Part shown: positions 35,535-49,539 of the stretch, piece by piece | Layout of the letters: every line of letters starts with the position of its first letter | How positions within the stretch are numbered: position 1 is the first letter of the stretch | Source: Eudromia elegans | Lineage: Eukaryota > Chordata > Aves > Tinamiformes > Tinamidae | Assembly: GCA_003342815.1 (NCBI GenBank) | Contig: PTEX01000094.1 | Coordinates: forward strand, 1,995,745 to 2,059,744 | Reading direction: 5' to 3' | DNA length: 64,000 nucleotides | Notes under the pieces: model-generated | What the model was told of the DNA's origin: nothing | Databases searched by the model: none | What the model saw: the letters and a program-made list of their open reading frames with translations, nothing else | Program-made: the position numbers and the translations under genes

Positions 35535-38500
35535 TCTTTGGAGTTCAGTTTCTTTAATAAGTAACATATTTAGAGCCTGATCCTCCAGTGTGACTAGTGG
35601 GCCATCTCAGGCCTGCTTAAGTGCCCTTGGTTTGGCGAGCTCAGGGACGTTTTGTGGAGCACTGTTCCTGCTCTGCATGCTAACAGAACATTCAGTTTCT
35701 GTGCTGTAATCTTTTGCTCCTTTGACTTCTTAAATACCTTCCCAAGACATACTCCCTTGCCTATTTTAGCTTAGACAACACGGCTTCAGATAACTCACCT
35801 TTTATAAATTTTATCTTCACAGTCTAGCTATAGAAAACATGCACGTGATGTGATCCACCACAGAGGTAGGTGTTAGAAAGTTCATCCTCAGCTTAGCAGG
35901 ACCTTCCATCTGCCACAGTATCTGCAAAGATAAGAGCCATGGAGACCCTCTAGCAGGATGTCCTCACAGTTTAATCAAAGGACCAAGTTAAGATACTGAC
36001 TGTCATCAGGCACTCTGGCTGTGTCATTAGGAACTCCTGCTTATCTTGCCGTAGTGTCTGCAGGCTCAGCAGCCAATGCAGCTATTGCAACCCTGGGGAA
36101 TTTGCCTCTGAGTTACCTATGTGATATCCAACGCTAAGGAGCTGCGTGAGAGTCTCTTCTTAAATGCTTCAGAAATGTAAATGATGATCGAGAATAAATC
36201 TCTGTCCTGATGTAATAGGATGCAACCTGTCTTGCGAGGTTCCTGTAAAGGGTTTAGGTCTATAATGCCATGTCAGTAATAGGATAACACAGTTGCAGAG
36301 GAGCAGCAGGCTGGTGTACACAGCTAAGGGTTTCATGCACCAGGAGTGCAGGATTTCAGCTGCAGAAAGAATACTCAGCTGCACGTGTGACCGTGCAACA
36401 CCACAGCTTTTCTCAGTTCTTTGCATATGTTGGGATACTAGAGAGATACTGCACTGCAGTTCCAAGGGCTGGAAGAGGGAATTGGAAAGGAATACAAAGG
36501 TCCTTACCTCTATGTGATCTAACCTTGACTTCCCAGCAGTATTAATATATAATAAAGAAAAATTTCCATGAACAAATGTTTGAGTTGTTTTCCAGCGAGT
36601 GGGTTTACCTCTGTGTGCTCCAGTCTGGTTTCTAGAAGAAATCTCAGGGATTGTGAAGGAATGGGGCTGAACAGCTGCAGCAGTTCTTGCTGGCTTCTCA
36701 AGCAATGAGACCAACCCAATGCTGGTTTGGACTGTTTGAGGACATTTTTCTGCAATGTGAACATCTATTTGGAGTGGCCTGAATCCGTCGTCTCGTTTTG
36801 TAGAGGGCCTGCTGGCCAAAAAGCTGTCAGGTGATCATACCTACAGCCAGTCTGGCTGAGCTTGAAATGGTGCCCCTGGAAAGCTGGCTCCATACCATTA
36901 ATTTGTTCTTCCAAGCAGTGATAATTGTGTGAGATCAGTGGAGTCCGTGGGATACTGGCATTGCTGCCATTTCAACTTGCCAAGGGATGCCCAAACTGAT
37001 GGGGCAGGGTCTGCCAGTACCCTCACTGAGGGGCACCTGGGCCCCTTTTGAAAAGTAAATGCACTTCAGAAAAAGAAAACCCAAGCACCCATGGCTTAAG
37101 TTATTAACATCTATGAGGAATAATGATTCAAAATCTGACAGCTCAGTTTCAACTTAATTTTACATCTTTATTAGCTTGAATAATAATCCACATGGAAAAA
37201 AAAAATCTAAAACTATATTACCTGGCAGGAGGAAAACCAAATAGGAGAATTTATTGCCATTATTGCCAAATATGCAATAATGAAGACTAATCCTACCCTG
37301 GCAATGAAAAGGAACAGATGATTGAAGAAACCCTTTCCATTCCAGGCCATGGTTGTTCAACAAGAGCACCCTGCCAATAGGTGGTTTCATCCAAAAATTA
37401 GTCCCATATTTCTAAACACATATAAAACATCTTGAAAGAACTGAGTTACCAGCAAAATGCTGGATAGATTACCTGAGATGAAGGAAGTTAATTCTAACAT
37501 ATCATATACTTTGAGAACTTCACCCCTCAGCCCTAATGTAGTTTACAAAAATACTTTAATCTGTTAAAAAACAAAAACAGAACACAAAAAAAAAGCATTA
37601 GATGTATAATACACCTCCAGAATGTCCCCATCTCAAATCATCAGGAGGGTTTAAACTTTCAAATCCACATCTGTAGATCCTGCGGCTTGAATTAATAGAG
37701 TTATTGACGCAAGAGACAGTTCCTGTCCCTTACGTGGAACAACCATTAATAGGATGTGCAATTGTAGCTATTCTCAGTCTCAGGTTCTGGTGGGGAGCAT
37801 TACCAAGCCTTTTGTGACTGGGTGCCTAATTCTTGCCTGTTCTGCATTCCTCAGTCCAAACTCCTCATACAAAATAGAAAGCTGATCTGTGTTCTGGACC
37901 ACAACTCTTATAGGATGATAAGAACAGTAAGAACGTGGATTTTGAATCTATGCACATAATTCTAGCACAGAAATTCTAATTTCTTCCTTAAAACAGATAA
38001 AGATGATGTGAGTCGACCGCAAAGCGCTTTCCTAAAACTTTCTGCTTCTGTTTCTGGCCTTAATGATGGGAAGGGTTTCCAGTTTTGGGATAACATCTTC
38101 AAATGGTCAGTCCTGAAAGCACTGATCTTTCAGATGGAGGCACGGTAGTTCTTATCACCAGGAGCCGCACCTTTTCTTGCTAGTAGGTCATGTAAGGATC
38201 TTAGGCTTTTAAAAGCCGTATTATGTTCTAGAGAAGGAAGACTACACCACAACCTTGTGTGAAAAAGACACTGAGATGCACATATGTTGAGTGGTATATT
38301 CAATATTTGCATATACTAAAAAACCTCTACCACATCTTATATCTGAAAGTATTCACGTGCTTCATCATGCTGATTTTGTCTTGATGTGATTTAAGACAAT
38401 TGTTATCCATTAACATTATATTTAGGAAAACAAACAGAATCTACATTTTTTTTTCTTTTGGAATAAATTTCCCAAGTGTCTCTTATTCCAAGAATTTCTT

Positions 38501-41500
38501 CCCTTTTCTTTTGTACTAGCCCTAAATTTATGTGCTACATGCCTAAATTAATTGCAAAACTCCATCTTTGGGACAGTAACAACTGTAAAGTCTCAAAACT
38601 ACAGATGGCATAATTAGAACACAAAGGATGTGTTGACAGACTGAAAAATGAACAAAGTAAGCAAATCTGCTCTAGAAAAGTTTGGAAAAACATGTCTTAA
38701 AAATACAGGATATTTTTGTATCCACCTCAGCATGAACATTTCTTCCCTAAAATATCAAAGAAGAAATTTTGTATTAATGAAGACTAATACTGATTAAGAA
38801 AGGTTAAAAAGAAAGGAAGAGCAGATTTCTATCAAAATACTGTAAGAAATATGCTGGACTTATTTCTAAGGTCTTTTCAGTAAAATTTTTGACTCTGACA
38901 AATTCTGCTATTCGGATAGAAATTCTAATAAGAAGAGTGCAATTCTGTAATTCTGACAGAAAGACTGAGTAGGTACCAATGAGATTTTCTTGCTCAGAGT
39001 GTCTTTTTTTCCTGTTTATATGAGGAGCCCCAGCTGCCTAATGCTAGAAAAATGATCCACCTGTCCTGTAGTGTTAGAGACCATGGGAGCTGGAAATGGC
39101 TTTCATCATGGCCCCTGCTTCATTGGCTGGAGTCTTAATCATTCTGCTTTGGGATAGCTTTCGGGTGTGAGTCACCGGCAAGGAGAGAATGATGAGTTTA
39201 TGTTTGAAAACGAAATTACCAGCCAGGTGCAGAAAGAGTAAAGAGATCTAAGGGGAAAGGCAGCCACAGAACATTTTTATGCCAGATTTGATGGAGGATT
39301 GGTGCAAACAGCAACTCAAAACACTGCTTCCCTTGGAGAAAGAAAAAGAGAAGGGTGGCCGCCCATATGTACCCAGGTTATAAACTCTCTTTCTGCATGA
39401 AGCAGAGCTTAGCTGGAATGGCCAACTTATGAACCAGGAATATAAATTTTAGGAAGACTCACACCTGCAACCAGGAGTGTCCATGGATGACCACCTTAGC
39501 TTTGAAAGTGCAGAGGCACCAGATTTCTTTTTTATAAAAGTGTATCTGATGAAAAGGTATCCGTGGGTCTGTCTGGCCCTTGCCTGCCCTCCTTACCAGA
39601 CCAGGGCTCTGCCTGGGCACCCCTGTGGAGATTCCTCAGAGCCAGAAGTGTCCTATGAGCACCTCTGGAGCTACAGCAAGGACACTAACACCCTATGGAA
39701 CTATATCCTATATCAGGACAGAGTCAGGCTCACCCTCTGATCCAAACTTCCTCCTCTGTGCTGTAAGAGAGGAGCACAACCAAAACCATCATTGGGGTTG
39801 GCCTAGATTCATTGCTAGGCCAGAGGCAGAACACTGGAACAGTGATGCTAGAGGTTGCTATCAGCTGAAAAAAAAAAATTATATATAAATGACTCATGAT
39901 TTGAAACTGAAAATGTACTGTTTAAAAACAATAACAACAAAAAATAACCTTGAAATATTATCTGTTGCAGTGGGATATATCATGGCTTGGGTCTTCATGA
40001 GGGAAAAATAGCCTATTTCAATCAGTTATTCTTGGTATCTGAGTGGAAGTGGAGAAGAAAAGACTTTTGGAAATACAAGGGATGTAAATGAAGTGGGAGT
40101 TTTAAAGAAAGGAAGTTCTGACATTTAAGTCAGCTGCTTCAGAAAGAGTTTGGCAAAGCTTTAGAAAAGCCTTCATTAAAGTGTCCGTCAGCTGCAGTAA
40201 TATTTTAAACATTGTTCATATTTTCCTAGCAGCATGTGACTAAAAACAGAAAGGAACTTGTGAGCAGCACACCCCATCAGTGTGAGGGCAGAAGAAATGT
40301 GTGCCAGATGATTCTCCTTCTTTCAAGCTCCAGGAGTGCTATTCCCTCCACTCAGCTGTGGACATCATTGAAAATTTCTATTAAAAAAATTGTTTATGCT
40401 CAAAATCAAGCTACTTAAAAAAGTATTCATTTCAGAGATGATGAAATTTTAGTTGACTCAAAATCTTTTGTTTTAGTTTGGAATTCTACAAACATTCTAT
40501 ATTCTATATTGTTTTGCTCTCGTTTTCCTTTTTTACTGAAAGCTGATTTTCAAACAGATATTACTTTCACCAAAATACTAGGAAAGATCTTTTCTTTAAA
40601 AGAACAAAATCAAAATGAACTCACATCTCTTAAGTGAAACAGTGTACTTGCAGTGAGGAAGAAATTGTGATGGATGTGTGGGTAATAAGGCACCTGTTTT
40701 AAAGTTTCTTTTTCCTGGTTATATTCTTCCTTTTTTAAAAAATGCCTTTGGAGTAAAATGCAAGATTGAATGCCAAGAATGTGCACCATCACTTTTGAGA
40801 GAGTTTCTGGTACATGGAGTACTTAAAATAGAGCAGTACATGAGGGACATAATAGAAGGGCAATATAGATGGGCTTCTCAAGATTAGTAGTTAAGTGTTT
40901 TAAGTCCAGAGCATTTTGGGGAATCAAAATAATCAAATGCTATTTATTTTGCCTGCAAAATCTTGTCATGTAACATTTGTGCTCTAGACTTACTAACCCA
41001 AAATTAATTATTCATATTCATGCCCAGATGTTCCTCTGTTTATAAGTAATGAGTTTTTCCCAAATTCTTCCGTTGCTGGAAGAAAGACAAAATGCATTGG
41101 CATGATATGGCCACTGTGTTGTTCCACTGTGCTATTTAGAAAGGACAATTATTTCTGATGCACATTATTACCAAGTAAGTCAGGAAAGCTTGAAGTCAGT
41201 AAGATTGAGAAAGTTGTACACTTTCTAGAAAGTTTCTACACGGGCTTTTGAGCTTGCAGAGGGAAGGAAAAGGATGGTGGCTGGTTTAGGCAGACATCTC
41301 AGGGTAAGGGCAAAAATAGCCCAGGGAATTTTGGTTTAGGTAGGATACAGGGAGGTTAGGTGCTCAAGAACCTCAGGAAGATTGGTGGCTTCAGAAATGT
41401 GGCACATGGGAGAGAACTGCTCTCACATCTTTCCATATGCATGAACTTCTATAGCGCGTGAGTTGCATCAACCATCCCTTAGAGTTCTCCATAGGGAAGG

Positions 41501-41765
41501 GATATCCTAGAATCACAGATAAATTGACCTTTCTGCTCCTGATGGAGTTGGAGATTTTTTTTTTTTCCAGTGAAGTTAAAACATTATTTAAATTTCAAGG
41601 TGGGGGAAAAAGTCTCAGGGTCCTTAATGTGAAGGAAGATATCCTTCCTACTCTAGACAAATAAGTCGGTGAGCCTCCACCCAACACAGACACGACACTT
41701 TCACAGAATGAATCTTTGCCCTTTTCTTTTATAAACTTAATCAGAGGGCATATGAGATTTTCTTT

Positions 41766-41799
<34 letters not shown>

Positions 41800-42575
41800 G
41801 ACAATCAAAAATGACAGGAATATGAACATTGCACATTACAGATGCAAAACTCATCTTAAAGAGGAGTTCCTATAAGGGTTGTAATCACATCTCACCTCTT
41901 CCTTAGTAAAGAAATTAATTTACCTCCATCCACTTACCTTTTTTCAAGAAATAGAGGTCACTTCTCCTTTGCTGAAAAATACCAAGAGTTTATTTTCCGT
42001 ATGCCACCCCTGCTTTAAGTAAAATTCCTCAACTACTCTTATGAGACTGAAGCCCTGAAAATTGATGTACCAGGAGAAACTGGTCCTCAGAAACTCTCAA
42101 AGTGCAGGTCTAGACATTGCGGTTTAGTTAGAACCCAATTTTTCAGCTGTTCATTGCATGCTTGATTTACCAACATCATCCTTGAAAGTGACACAAGTTT
42201 GAACTGTCCAGTCTCCACATTCAATTTTACAATAACCACTGCTTATAGATAGTGTTTTCTATCACCCATAAGCAGGAAATATTCCTTGGTTTTTTTGATA
42301 GGAAATATGAAAGGAAAATCTAAGATCATCCTATGAATGAGTGGCATAGATGAGAAAAACAAGTGGATTTCCCAAGTCCTGAACAGCATATGGAAAATGA
42401 TTTTATTCCCAACAATAAAACCAGCAATTAAAAAAAAGTTACCAGAGAATGTTTGAAGAGCTAAGGTTATCAGTCACCACACAGAGAGTTGCAATTTTAC
42501 TTCTGTTCACTGAAAACACTTTAATTAAAAAAATAAAAGAAACTTGAATGGGAAATGTTAACCCAATCTGGTTTT
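35535..42575. other. Non-coding DNA, no gene recognised
   Basis: The longest non-CR1 open frame in this stretch is 36169-36819 (minus, 216 codons). It opens with TTG and has its first ATG only at residue 132. Its one notable feature is a hydrophobic segment at residues 164-184. It is not called as a gene. A 28-base T-run lies at 41767-41794 and a 14-bp palindrome ACTTTCTAGAAAGT at 41220-41233. No exon of a known gene was recognised. Confidence 0.55.
41767..41794. repeat. Poly(T) run of 28
   Basis: Twenty-eight T residues in a row, followed by AAAAGG. On the minus strand this reads as poly(A). No AATAAA-type signal was noticed directly upstream on that strand, so a retrocopy is not supported. 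Confidence 0.85.
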
Positions 42576-42579
42576 AGTT

Positions 42580-42740
42580 CATTGGCATATAAGAGCACAA
42601 GCTTCACTAATGAGGTAGGGATTTCCTTTTAGTTTATTATTTTAATAACCTACCAGCAACAGATCAACGCATTCTGAGGGTTTAGTCAATAAGTGTCAAG
42701 AGCTGGGATTTATTAACTTCCAGTTTATGCAAAAATCGGC
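42580..42740. promoter_or_regulatory. Weak candidate conserved non-coding element
   Basis: A repeat-free AT-rich segment with mixed homeodomain-type cores (CACTAATGAGG, TTATTTTAATAACC, GTCAATAAGTG) and no open frame. It is listed because its texture is like the other candidates. Support is weak. Confidence 0.2.
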
Positions 42741-42744
42741 TTTC

Positions 42745-44500
42745 TGTAGTGGATGCAAAAGATTTGTAGTACAAGACAGCACCTGAGCTGGGTTCTTTTC
42801 TTCACATTTAAGTATTCCTCAGAAAGCCTATTCCACTTGCTTTTGTATTTCACTTGCTTTTGTAGTCTCTTTGTGTGTGAAGTACCAGTGCTCAGGTTCT
42901 ATCTAACCTACCAGTGCCCAGCTTCTAACCAACTTGCAATGATCAGGCAGAAAAGTGTTCAAGAAGCCTTATCTCAGACCAGTATCTGCTAGTCAGCCTC
43001 AGCATGGATGGTGCCCCGTTTTTGCTTTATTGAGCAAAATTAATATTACTTTCATTTGCTGACCTTGTGACAACGTTATACTGTATCACAGCACCTGGGG
43101 ACAATGACAGCACAGCTCTAATGACCATAGCAAGAGAATTAAATCCCATATGGAAGCCAATTATTTTTCTGCTTTTCATCTCAATTGCTTCTATTAGAGA
43201 CATAAATATTAAATATTGCCCATTCCATGCATAATGAATGAATCTCTTAAAAAATAAGTGGAAAACTAATAGTGAGCTAATATGTCACTGTTTGAAATGA
43301 CATAAGCCAGAGCTTTTCTCTTTAACTATGCCTGAAAAGGGGGAGATGGAAAGCTCCCTCCACTGCCTAGGGACATTTGGGGCTGTCTTGTCTGCAGAGG
43401 AGAGGCTTGGAGAACGTGGTAATTCAGGTTGGGAAAGGTTAGACCATTTTCAGTCTTAGAAAATCTCCAACACTGCCTAACAAGAATATTATGGGAAACA
43501 CTATCAGAAGTAGGGAGATATGTCATCATGCTCAGCACCAACTCAAGAGTCTCCTTAAGTTGCTTCCAATAGATGATAACAACCCTTCCATTTATTAGAA
43601 TAGCCAGACTAATGGTTTGAATACAAACCTGGTACTCCTGGCATCAAAATTTCTTTCCTAGTCTTTGCTTTAACTGCTGAACTGCAGGACAAAATCCAGG
43701 TATGTACATTAGCTATATGTATAGCAGTCTGCAGCACTGTGCAAATAAGTCATCAGATATACACTGAAGTAAAAGAAGAAATCATTCTTCACTATTCTTT
43801 CTGCTTGCCAAACTCTCCCAAGATTTATTGTGGATTGACCTAACGGTTTTGGAAATTTCGGAGCAAAATGGCAAACAAATGAAGAGCTGGCATTAGAACC
43901 TCGTGCTCAAAGGTGTTTAAAGATGTATGCATGAAGTGAAGATATCTGCATGGAACGCAGAACATTGGAGTTTATTTTCTGGCAAGAGAAGCTAGTGGCT
44001 GTAGGAAAGGCATGATCAGCCATTTCAGTTCTGTTAAAGGCACGAAATCTAAATCGTTGCCTGAGAGAGTCGTGACTTCAAAGCACCAAAGCTGTGAGAG
44101 GCTGGACGGATTTGTCTTTCTTGATGACCTCTTTCTGCTTTGTATTAAGGACTTCAGTGAAGAAAGGGTTTGGAATCGAAAGTCCTCTCTTCACTGAATT
44201 CTCCCACAACAAGACTTATCAAGACCCTCTATACATTTAGATCAAAAACGATGACTTTTTCCCAGCTCCAGATATATACTTTAGTTCATTTTGGACAGCT
44301 GAAGAGTAAATTATGCAGCTAAATTAACTGCCATACACTTTAGCTCATCTGGGTGTTTAGGATCAGAAAGATCCTCCATTTATTTATATTAAAGTCTTGA
44401 CTGAATATGTTTTTTAGCCAGAATTTCCCTCATTCCCATCCAGATGTATAGCAGTGCACTTCATGCAGCCCAGATGCTGACCTTTCTGCCAAAATCTACT
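42745..44500. other. Non-coding DNA, no gene recognised
   Basis: No gene, RNA or clear repeat was recognised. Confidence 0.55.
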
Positions 44501-44504
44501 GTGT

Positions 44505-44600
44505 TTCACAGATTTTAAAGGTCAGAACTAATTTGGTCTGACATGCTGCCCAACAACTGGCCAGAGAAATCTATTTATTCCTTCATAATTCCCAGGTTAG
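44505..44600 (-). mobile_element. Very old CR1-type LINE 3' remnant
   Basis: CAGATTTTAAAGGTCAGAAC followed by TTGGTCTGACATGCTGCCCA and ACAACTGGCCAGAGAAATC follows an old CR1 3'-end pattern read from the minus strand (CAGATTTTAAGGCCAGAAGG...TAGTCTGACCTCCTG...CACAGGCCAGAGAA) found across turtles, crocodilians and birds. Divergence is high and no coding part remains. Confidence 0.6.
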
Positions 44601-44604
44601 TGGT

Positions 44605-47600
44605 GGCATGTGAGTAAAAGCTAAGATTGCTTTTTTTTTTTTTTTTGATCTCCAGTAGTATACAGAATATCATATATTCGGAGTAAAATCCAAAGGCACT
44701 TTGGAGTGTGTGTGCTTGTATGGAAAGTATGTGAAATGAGAATTGAGTAATCATTGCTTGTTCCCACTTGTAATGTCTAATTTAAGGAAAGATGAACATC
44801 TGGTTCCATGGGCCTCTGGCACAGCTGGGTTGTTCCATTTGTAGGACCACATGTGAGGACGTTTCCACGTTTCTGTGGCATCATCTCTCTTATCTTTATC
44901 CATATTTTCCAGTGCCTATTTTTTTTTTGTATTAAAATGCAACAGCAAAAGTATGGTAGTACTTCAGCTGTTTAATTCTGATGGATGAAATTTGAACTTT
45001 CACACACACACACTCACATATTTACTTCAGTTACAGTTGCAGTCAAGCCAATATGACTACAAGACATTAGATTTATATGTCTGCATACAGTCTGGGTCTG
45101 GATCATCAACCTGATTGTATCTTGGCAGATATGGCCTCTCCTCAAAGGGGATCATACATTAGTTGTGGGTCTTGTGATATTTGGGAATGAAGCTAGAAAA
45201 AGAGGAAAATGGAAAAGAAAAAAAAACCCATAATTGAATGTCTATTTCAAAAACAGAAGAAAAGTCAGTTTCTTATCCTTACAACATTCATATAGTGACA
45301 CAATCTTACTGACACCAGTAAAACTTCTTGTAAAAGGATTACTGTCTAATTTAAACAAAGATGGGATTTCTGCATTTATGAAGGGACTGTCTGGAAGAAA
45401 GATGTCAAAACAATGTGGAAGACGTGGCCACATTATCCCCATAAATCCTGTTGAAATTTTTTGCCCTTTACTGTCATCTCTTCTTCATCTTAGTTGAACT
45501 AAGCCAGAACCAGCTGTTCCTCTTGAAGCTATGGCTCTCTTGTGGGCTAAACAGTCTGTGAAAAGTCAACTCAAATTTTGAACTACTGCTTTTCCTCATC
45601 ATTTAAAAAGTTTTGTGTTTTTCTCGTTTGAGTCCAATGTGTATGTAACGACTCTTAGAGATGGAAAAGACTCAAAGGAAATCATATTGCTCATGATGGC
45701 ATTTTCTCTCTCTCTTTAGCATCTTTTTTCCATGGAAACAAATTCTGTTCAAATTTTCTATTACGTGACAAGGCAAAACATTGTTATCTTATATAATCTG
45801 ACCTCTGAGAACCTGAAAAAATGTCGGGTTTAGGATTTCATGATGAAAGCCTGCCAGAAAAAAAAAAAAAAAGAGAATGTATAACAAAAAAAAACCCCAT
45901 GTAAGGTATTCTCCAATTTCTGCTTTTCCCCTAAGAACTATTATAGAGAAACCACAACACAAAATCGATTCCTCACTGGGAACGGGCTGGGATAGGCTCA
46001 ATATAGGTTCCTGAGAGATGTAACTGAAGCCCACAGGAACTGTCACACACGCTGTTTGTGTCATTCAAGAGGGTACGCACACAGATGCTTGTGGGAAGAG
46101 CAATGCTGACGATGGATGTGCACCTACTACTCATGCAGTACTGGACAGCTAGACCCACAGTCTCATTACCATGATCCTTGCACGCCTATCAGTGCTGACT
46201 GACATCTAGCCTAAGTCCAATAAGTGAACCATCTTAAAGGTGCTTATTGCGTAAGGATAGAGTCATCCCTTGGAGATGCTCATCACTATAAAACAGAGAA
46301 GCAAATGATCTCACCAAAGGAGGTGGACCTGATGCAGTCAAGGGAGATGCTCATGGGACCTGGAGGTAGGACCCCAAGTGATGAGGCCAGATCTATCTTA
46401 GCAAGTCTCCCTTTAGCAAGTATGTTATGAACAAGCAAACTCAGTTGAGAACTGTTTTCAAATAGACTTGTTTGGGGAAACCTTTCTAAGACAATATATC
46501 CTAAATAGAATAACCAAAATAAAGTCAAAAAGGAATGCTTAATTAGATATGCCAAAGCAATAACCACTTTGGTCCAATTATGTGAACTAGTTAGTATGAG
46601 CTCCTATGACTTGACAACTGGACAGTGATGTACATCTTATGTATATATATACACCCAAGAGAAATAAATGTTCAGATCCTATCAGTAACCAAGTTCAGAG
46701 TTAATTGCTTGCTGAATGATTTTCTGTTAGTCAAATGTCCCCAGACATTTATTCAGTAGAAGCAATTCTTCTTTTCTCTTAGAGTATCTCATCAGTTGTT
46801 AAATGCCATCTTTTTATGGTAAAGATTCCTTTTTCCATAATTATAGAATACAACATTGGGTTTTTACCCCTCTGCCCTGCAGGACCTTCCCTTTCTTGCC
46901 TGATGAATACAGAATAACTGAAGATGGTCATTAGAATATCCTATTGATCCTGGTCATAATATATATCACCAGAAGTGATATATAGTAGAATATTCTCTCT
47001 AATAGAAGACTAGAGAGAACACTGAGATGGGATCCATTTTCTACATGGACATTATTTTTTTTCTCAAAAAACAAAAACAAAAATACAACTTTAGGGAAGT
47101 TTAATATACAGGCTTTATCTGGTCAGGATTCCTTCAGGCTGATAAAATCACTGGGTATGACCCAGAAAGCTAAACTCTCCTTTCACAGTCAAAACCTTTT
47201 CTTGAAATTTAGTTAATAAAATGACTGCATAAAAGACAGACAGCAGTTTCCATGTGCCTGCCCTCATGGCATGCAGATGTGATCACTTTCTCATGGCTTT
47301 TGACATCAAAGAGGCTCTTTATGTATTTCTCTTTTTGGTGGAAGTAGGCTAAAATGTTTTGAGAATGGGTTCATTGATGTATGTTAAGTACTCCAAGCAC
47401 ATCACTGAGATGGCTACTCAAGGGATATAGGGAAAGGGTTTCTGCCATGTAGAACCTAGTTAGCAGAAGTTCAGGGGCCTTTGAAGTCTATATGGGTTTA
47501 AGCATACACCTTTGACCACAGTTTTGAAGTCTGACATTTAAACAACCTACAAACCTCACATTTGGCTCTCAAAGACCACTTGTTTTCCAACTCTAAGCAG

Positions 47601-48080
47601 CCTGCCAATGGTCAGAAAAAGCGCAGGTCCAAACAGACAGTAATCATCTGTAACTGTAAGAATCACATCAAAAGAAACATCAGATATAGCTTTTAGTATT
47701 TCAGGAAATTTCATATTAGCAAATTTAATCCAGTCATAAACCCTCCAAAAAACTTTACCTGGAAATTATCTCCACTTTTCTGCAATGATCATTTCTGCTA
47801 CAAAATTGTGTTCAACCACTTGAATACAGGATGAAGGCTGAATAATGACTGTTTATCATGCAAAGGATGTATTTGTTACGAATGAACTTTTTAAAAGAAA
47901 GCAGTCCCCACTTAAGCTTTCCTAAGATCCGTTCTTCCTGAGACCAGAAATGTCATTGTAAACAGTACTTCCTCTTAGCCTAATTGGTAAAGGTTTTAAT
48001 ATTGAGTCAATAATTCAGCAGAGCTAAGCATAACGTATATTAATTTTATATATATATATACACATATCAGTAGGTTTGCA
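44605..48080. other. Non-coding DNA, no gene recognised
   Basis: No gene recognised. Contents include a 16-base T-run at 44631-44646, a short (CA)n run at 45001-45012, two adjacent small hairpins at 46960-47019 and a (TA)n run at about 48047-48060. Confidence 0.55.
46960..47019. repeat. Two adjacent small inverted repeats
   Basis: TATATATCAC (46960-46969) pairs with GTGATATATA (46975-46984) around a 5-nt loop. After 8 bases, TTCTCTCT (46993-47000) pairs with AGAGAGAA (47012-47019) around an 11-nt loop. The arms are exact, but the first pair is AT-rich and may be chance. Confidence 0.6.
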
Positions 48081-48085
48081 TGGCG

Positions 48086-48290
48086 TAGAATCATAGAATC
48101 GTTAGGGTTGGAAGGGACCTCTAGAGACCATCTAGCCCAACCTCCCTGCACATACAGAGTCATCTAGACCATGTTATGCAGGATTGTGTTCAAGCAGGTT
48201 TCAAAGGCCTCCGGAGAAGGAAATGCCACAACCTCTCTTGGCAACCTGTCCCAGTGCATTCATCAGAATCCCAATTGGTTCCTGAATCCT
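48086..48290 (-). mobile_element. CR1 LINE fragment, 3' end
   Basis: The left edge TAGAATCATAGAATCG is the CR1 tail on the minus strand. It is followed by GGGTTGGAAGGGACCTCTAG, CCATCTAGCCCAACCTCCCT and, further in, ACCTCTCTTGGCAACCTGTC and CCAGTGC, the standard order of CR1 3' sequence. About 200 bp remain. The right border is fuzzy, between about 48260 and 48290. No open frame of use remains. Confidence 0.93.
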
Positions 48291-48294
48291 TTCT

Positions 48295-49535
48295 AAAAAA
48301 GGAACTGGCTTTTTTTGTTTTGCACACACAGTATAACTGCATATAAACTATACATTAAATATTGACAGTGATGGTCACAATGGGACCTCTGTCTCTTCAA
48401 ACCCAATCTCAGCTTCATATCGCTTATGAGTTCTTTACGTAAAACTGTCACACTATGAGCTTGAGATGTCCAATGAGCAAATGCAAAAGCACTCAGCTCT
48501 CTATCTATGTACCTGCATTGCAAATAAGGCAAGCTGCATGTTGGACTATCTTAGGTAGACCAGAGACAGAAAGGAGACTGTGTTTTCAAGAGTCTGGGAA
48601 AAGCAGGACATACACCTGGGACCAACTACTCCATATAACAAACTCCTTCCTTCTAAATGATCATTTTAACGATGAAAAAAACAAAAGGAAGATGTTCTTA
48701 ACTCGTAACTAGTTTTGAAGACTTCAATTTCTGTTTCACATCAGAGAAAGGCTTAAAATATTTGAAAAAAAGCAAGTATTTTTTCCAGATATATGCTTTG
48801 ATAAATGTCCCTGTAAGCCTTTCCTCACTTGTATAATTGAATTGTAATAGCTACAAGAACACTGTCCCTTACAAGACCATGGTATTGCATGGATGCCTTG
48901 CATGGACACAGGTATCCCTTGGGACAAAGCAACTGGACACTCTGATTCCAGAAAAATCCAAACTTTTTTCTAACTAATTCTGTTTTTCTTCTTTCTATGG
49001 CAACTAAATCATCAATGAGAGCAATGTTTCATCCACCCGAGAGCACTGCACACAGTCAGTGTCATGCCTTTGTATGAGAAATTTGCAACATACAGAGGTG
49101 CGAGTGGTAAAGAGAAGTCCTATCTTTGATCAACCAACACATACTTGCACTGTCAACAACAAGCTTGCTTGAGATTTCTTATGTTGTCTGTAACAGAGAC
49201 AGGAATTGTTCTAAATTTATCTCAGTGACAGGCCACGATCTTATCTAGAAAGCCAGCCTTTCCAGGGATCAATTAATACAGAGGCATTTGAGTGAGGAAT
49301 GGATGAAACGTCTTGATTCTGCACCTTCAGTTGGAGATTTTTCATTTCTTTGTTTCCTCCTTTTCTACATTACGATCTTCCTAAAGATGCAGGGAATTGC
49401 TACAGAAAACATTTGCTGCATTTCAAAGCATAAGAAAAACATTCGTCATATGTTCATTGTCTCCATGCAAAACGAATTTCAAAGCAATTAGAGTACAATT
49501 GCAATTTTAAAATAAAATATATACAATGTACAAAT
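48295..49535. other. Non-coding DNA, no gene recognised
   Basis: No gene, RNA or repeat recognised after the CR1 fragment. Confidence 0.55.
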
Positions 49536-49539
49536 TGAT

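Noticed and set aside
41220-41233. 14-bp perfect palindrome ACTTTCTAGAAAGT
   Set aside because: Isolated and short. It is expected occasionally in 64 kb and has no supporting context.
45234-45497. Frame with CGRRGHI, reminiscent of a zinc knuckle
   Set aside because: The remaining Cys/His spacing of a CCHC knuckle is not present and no neighbouring retroelement sequence was found.
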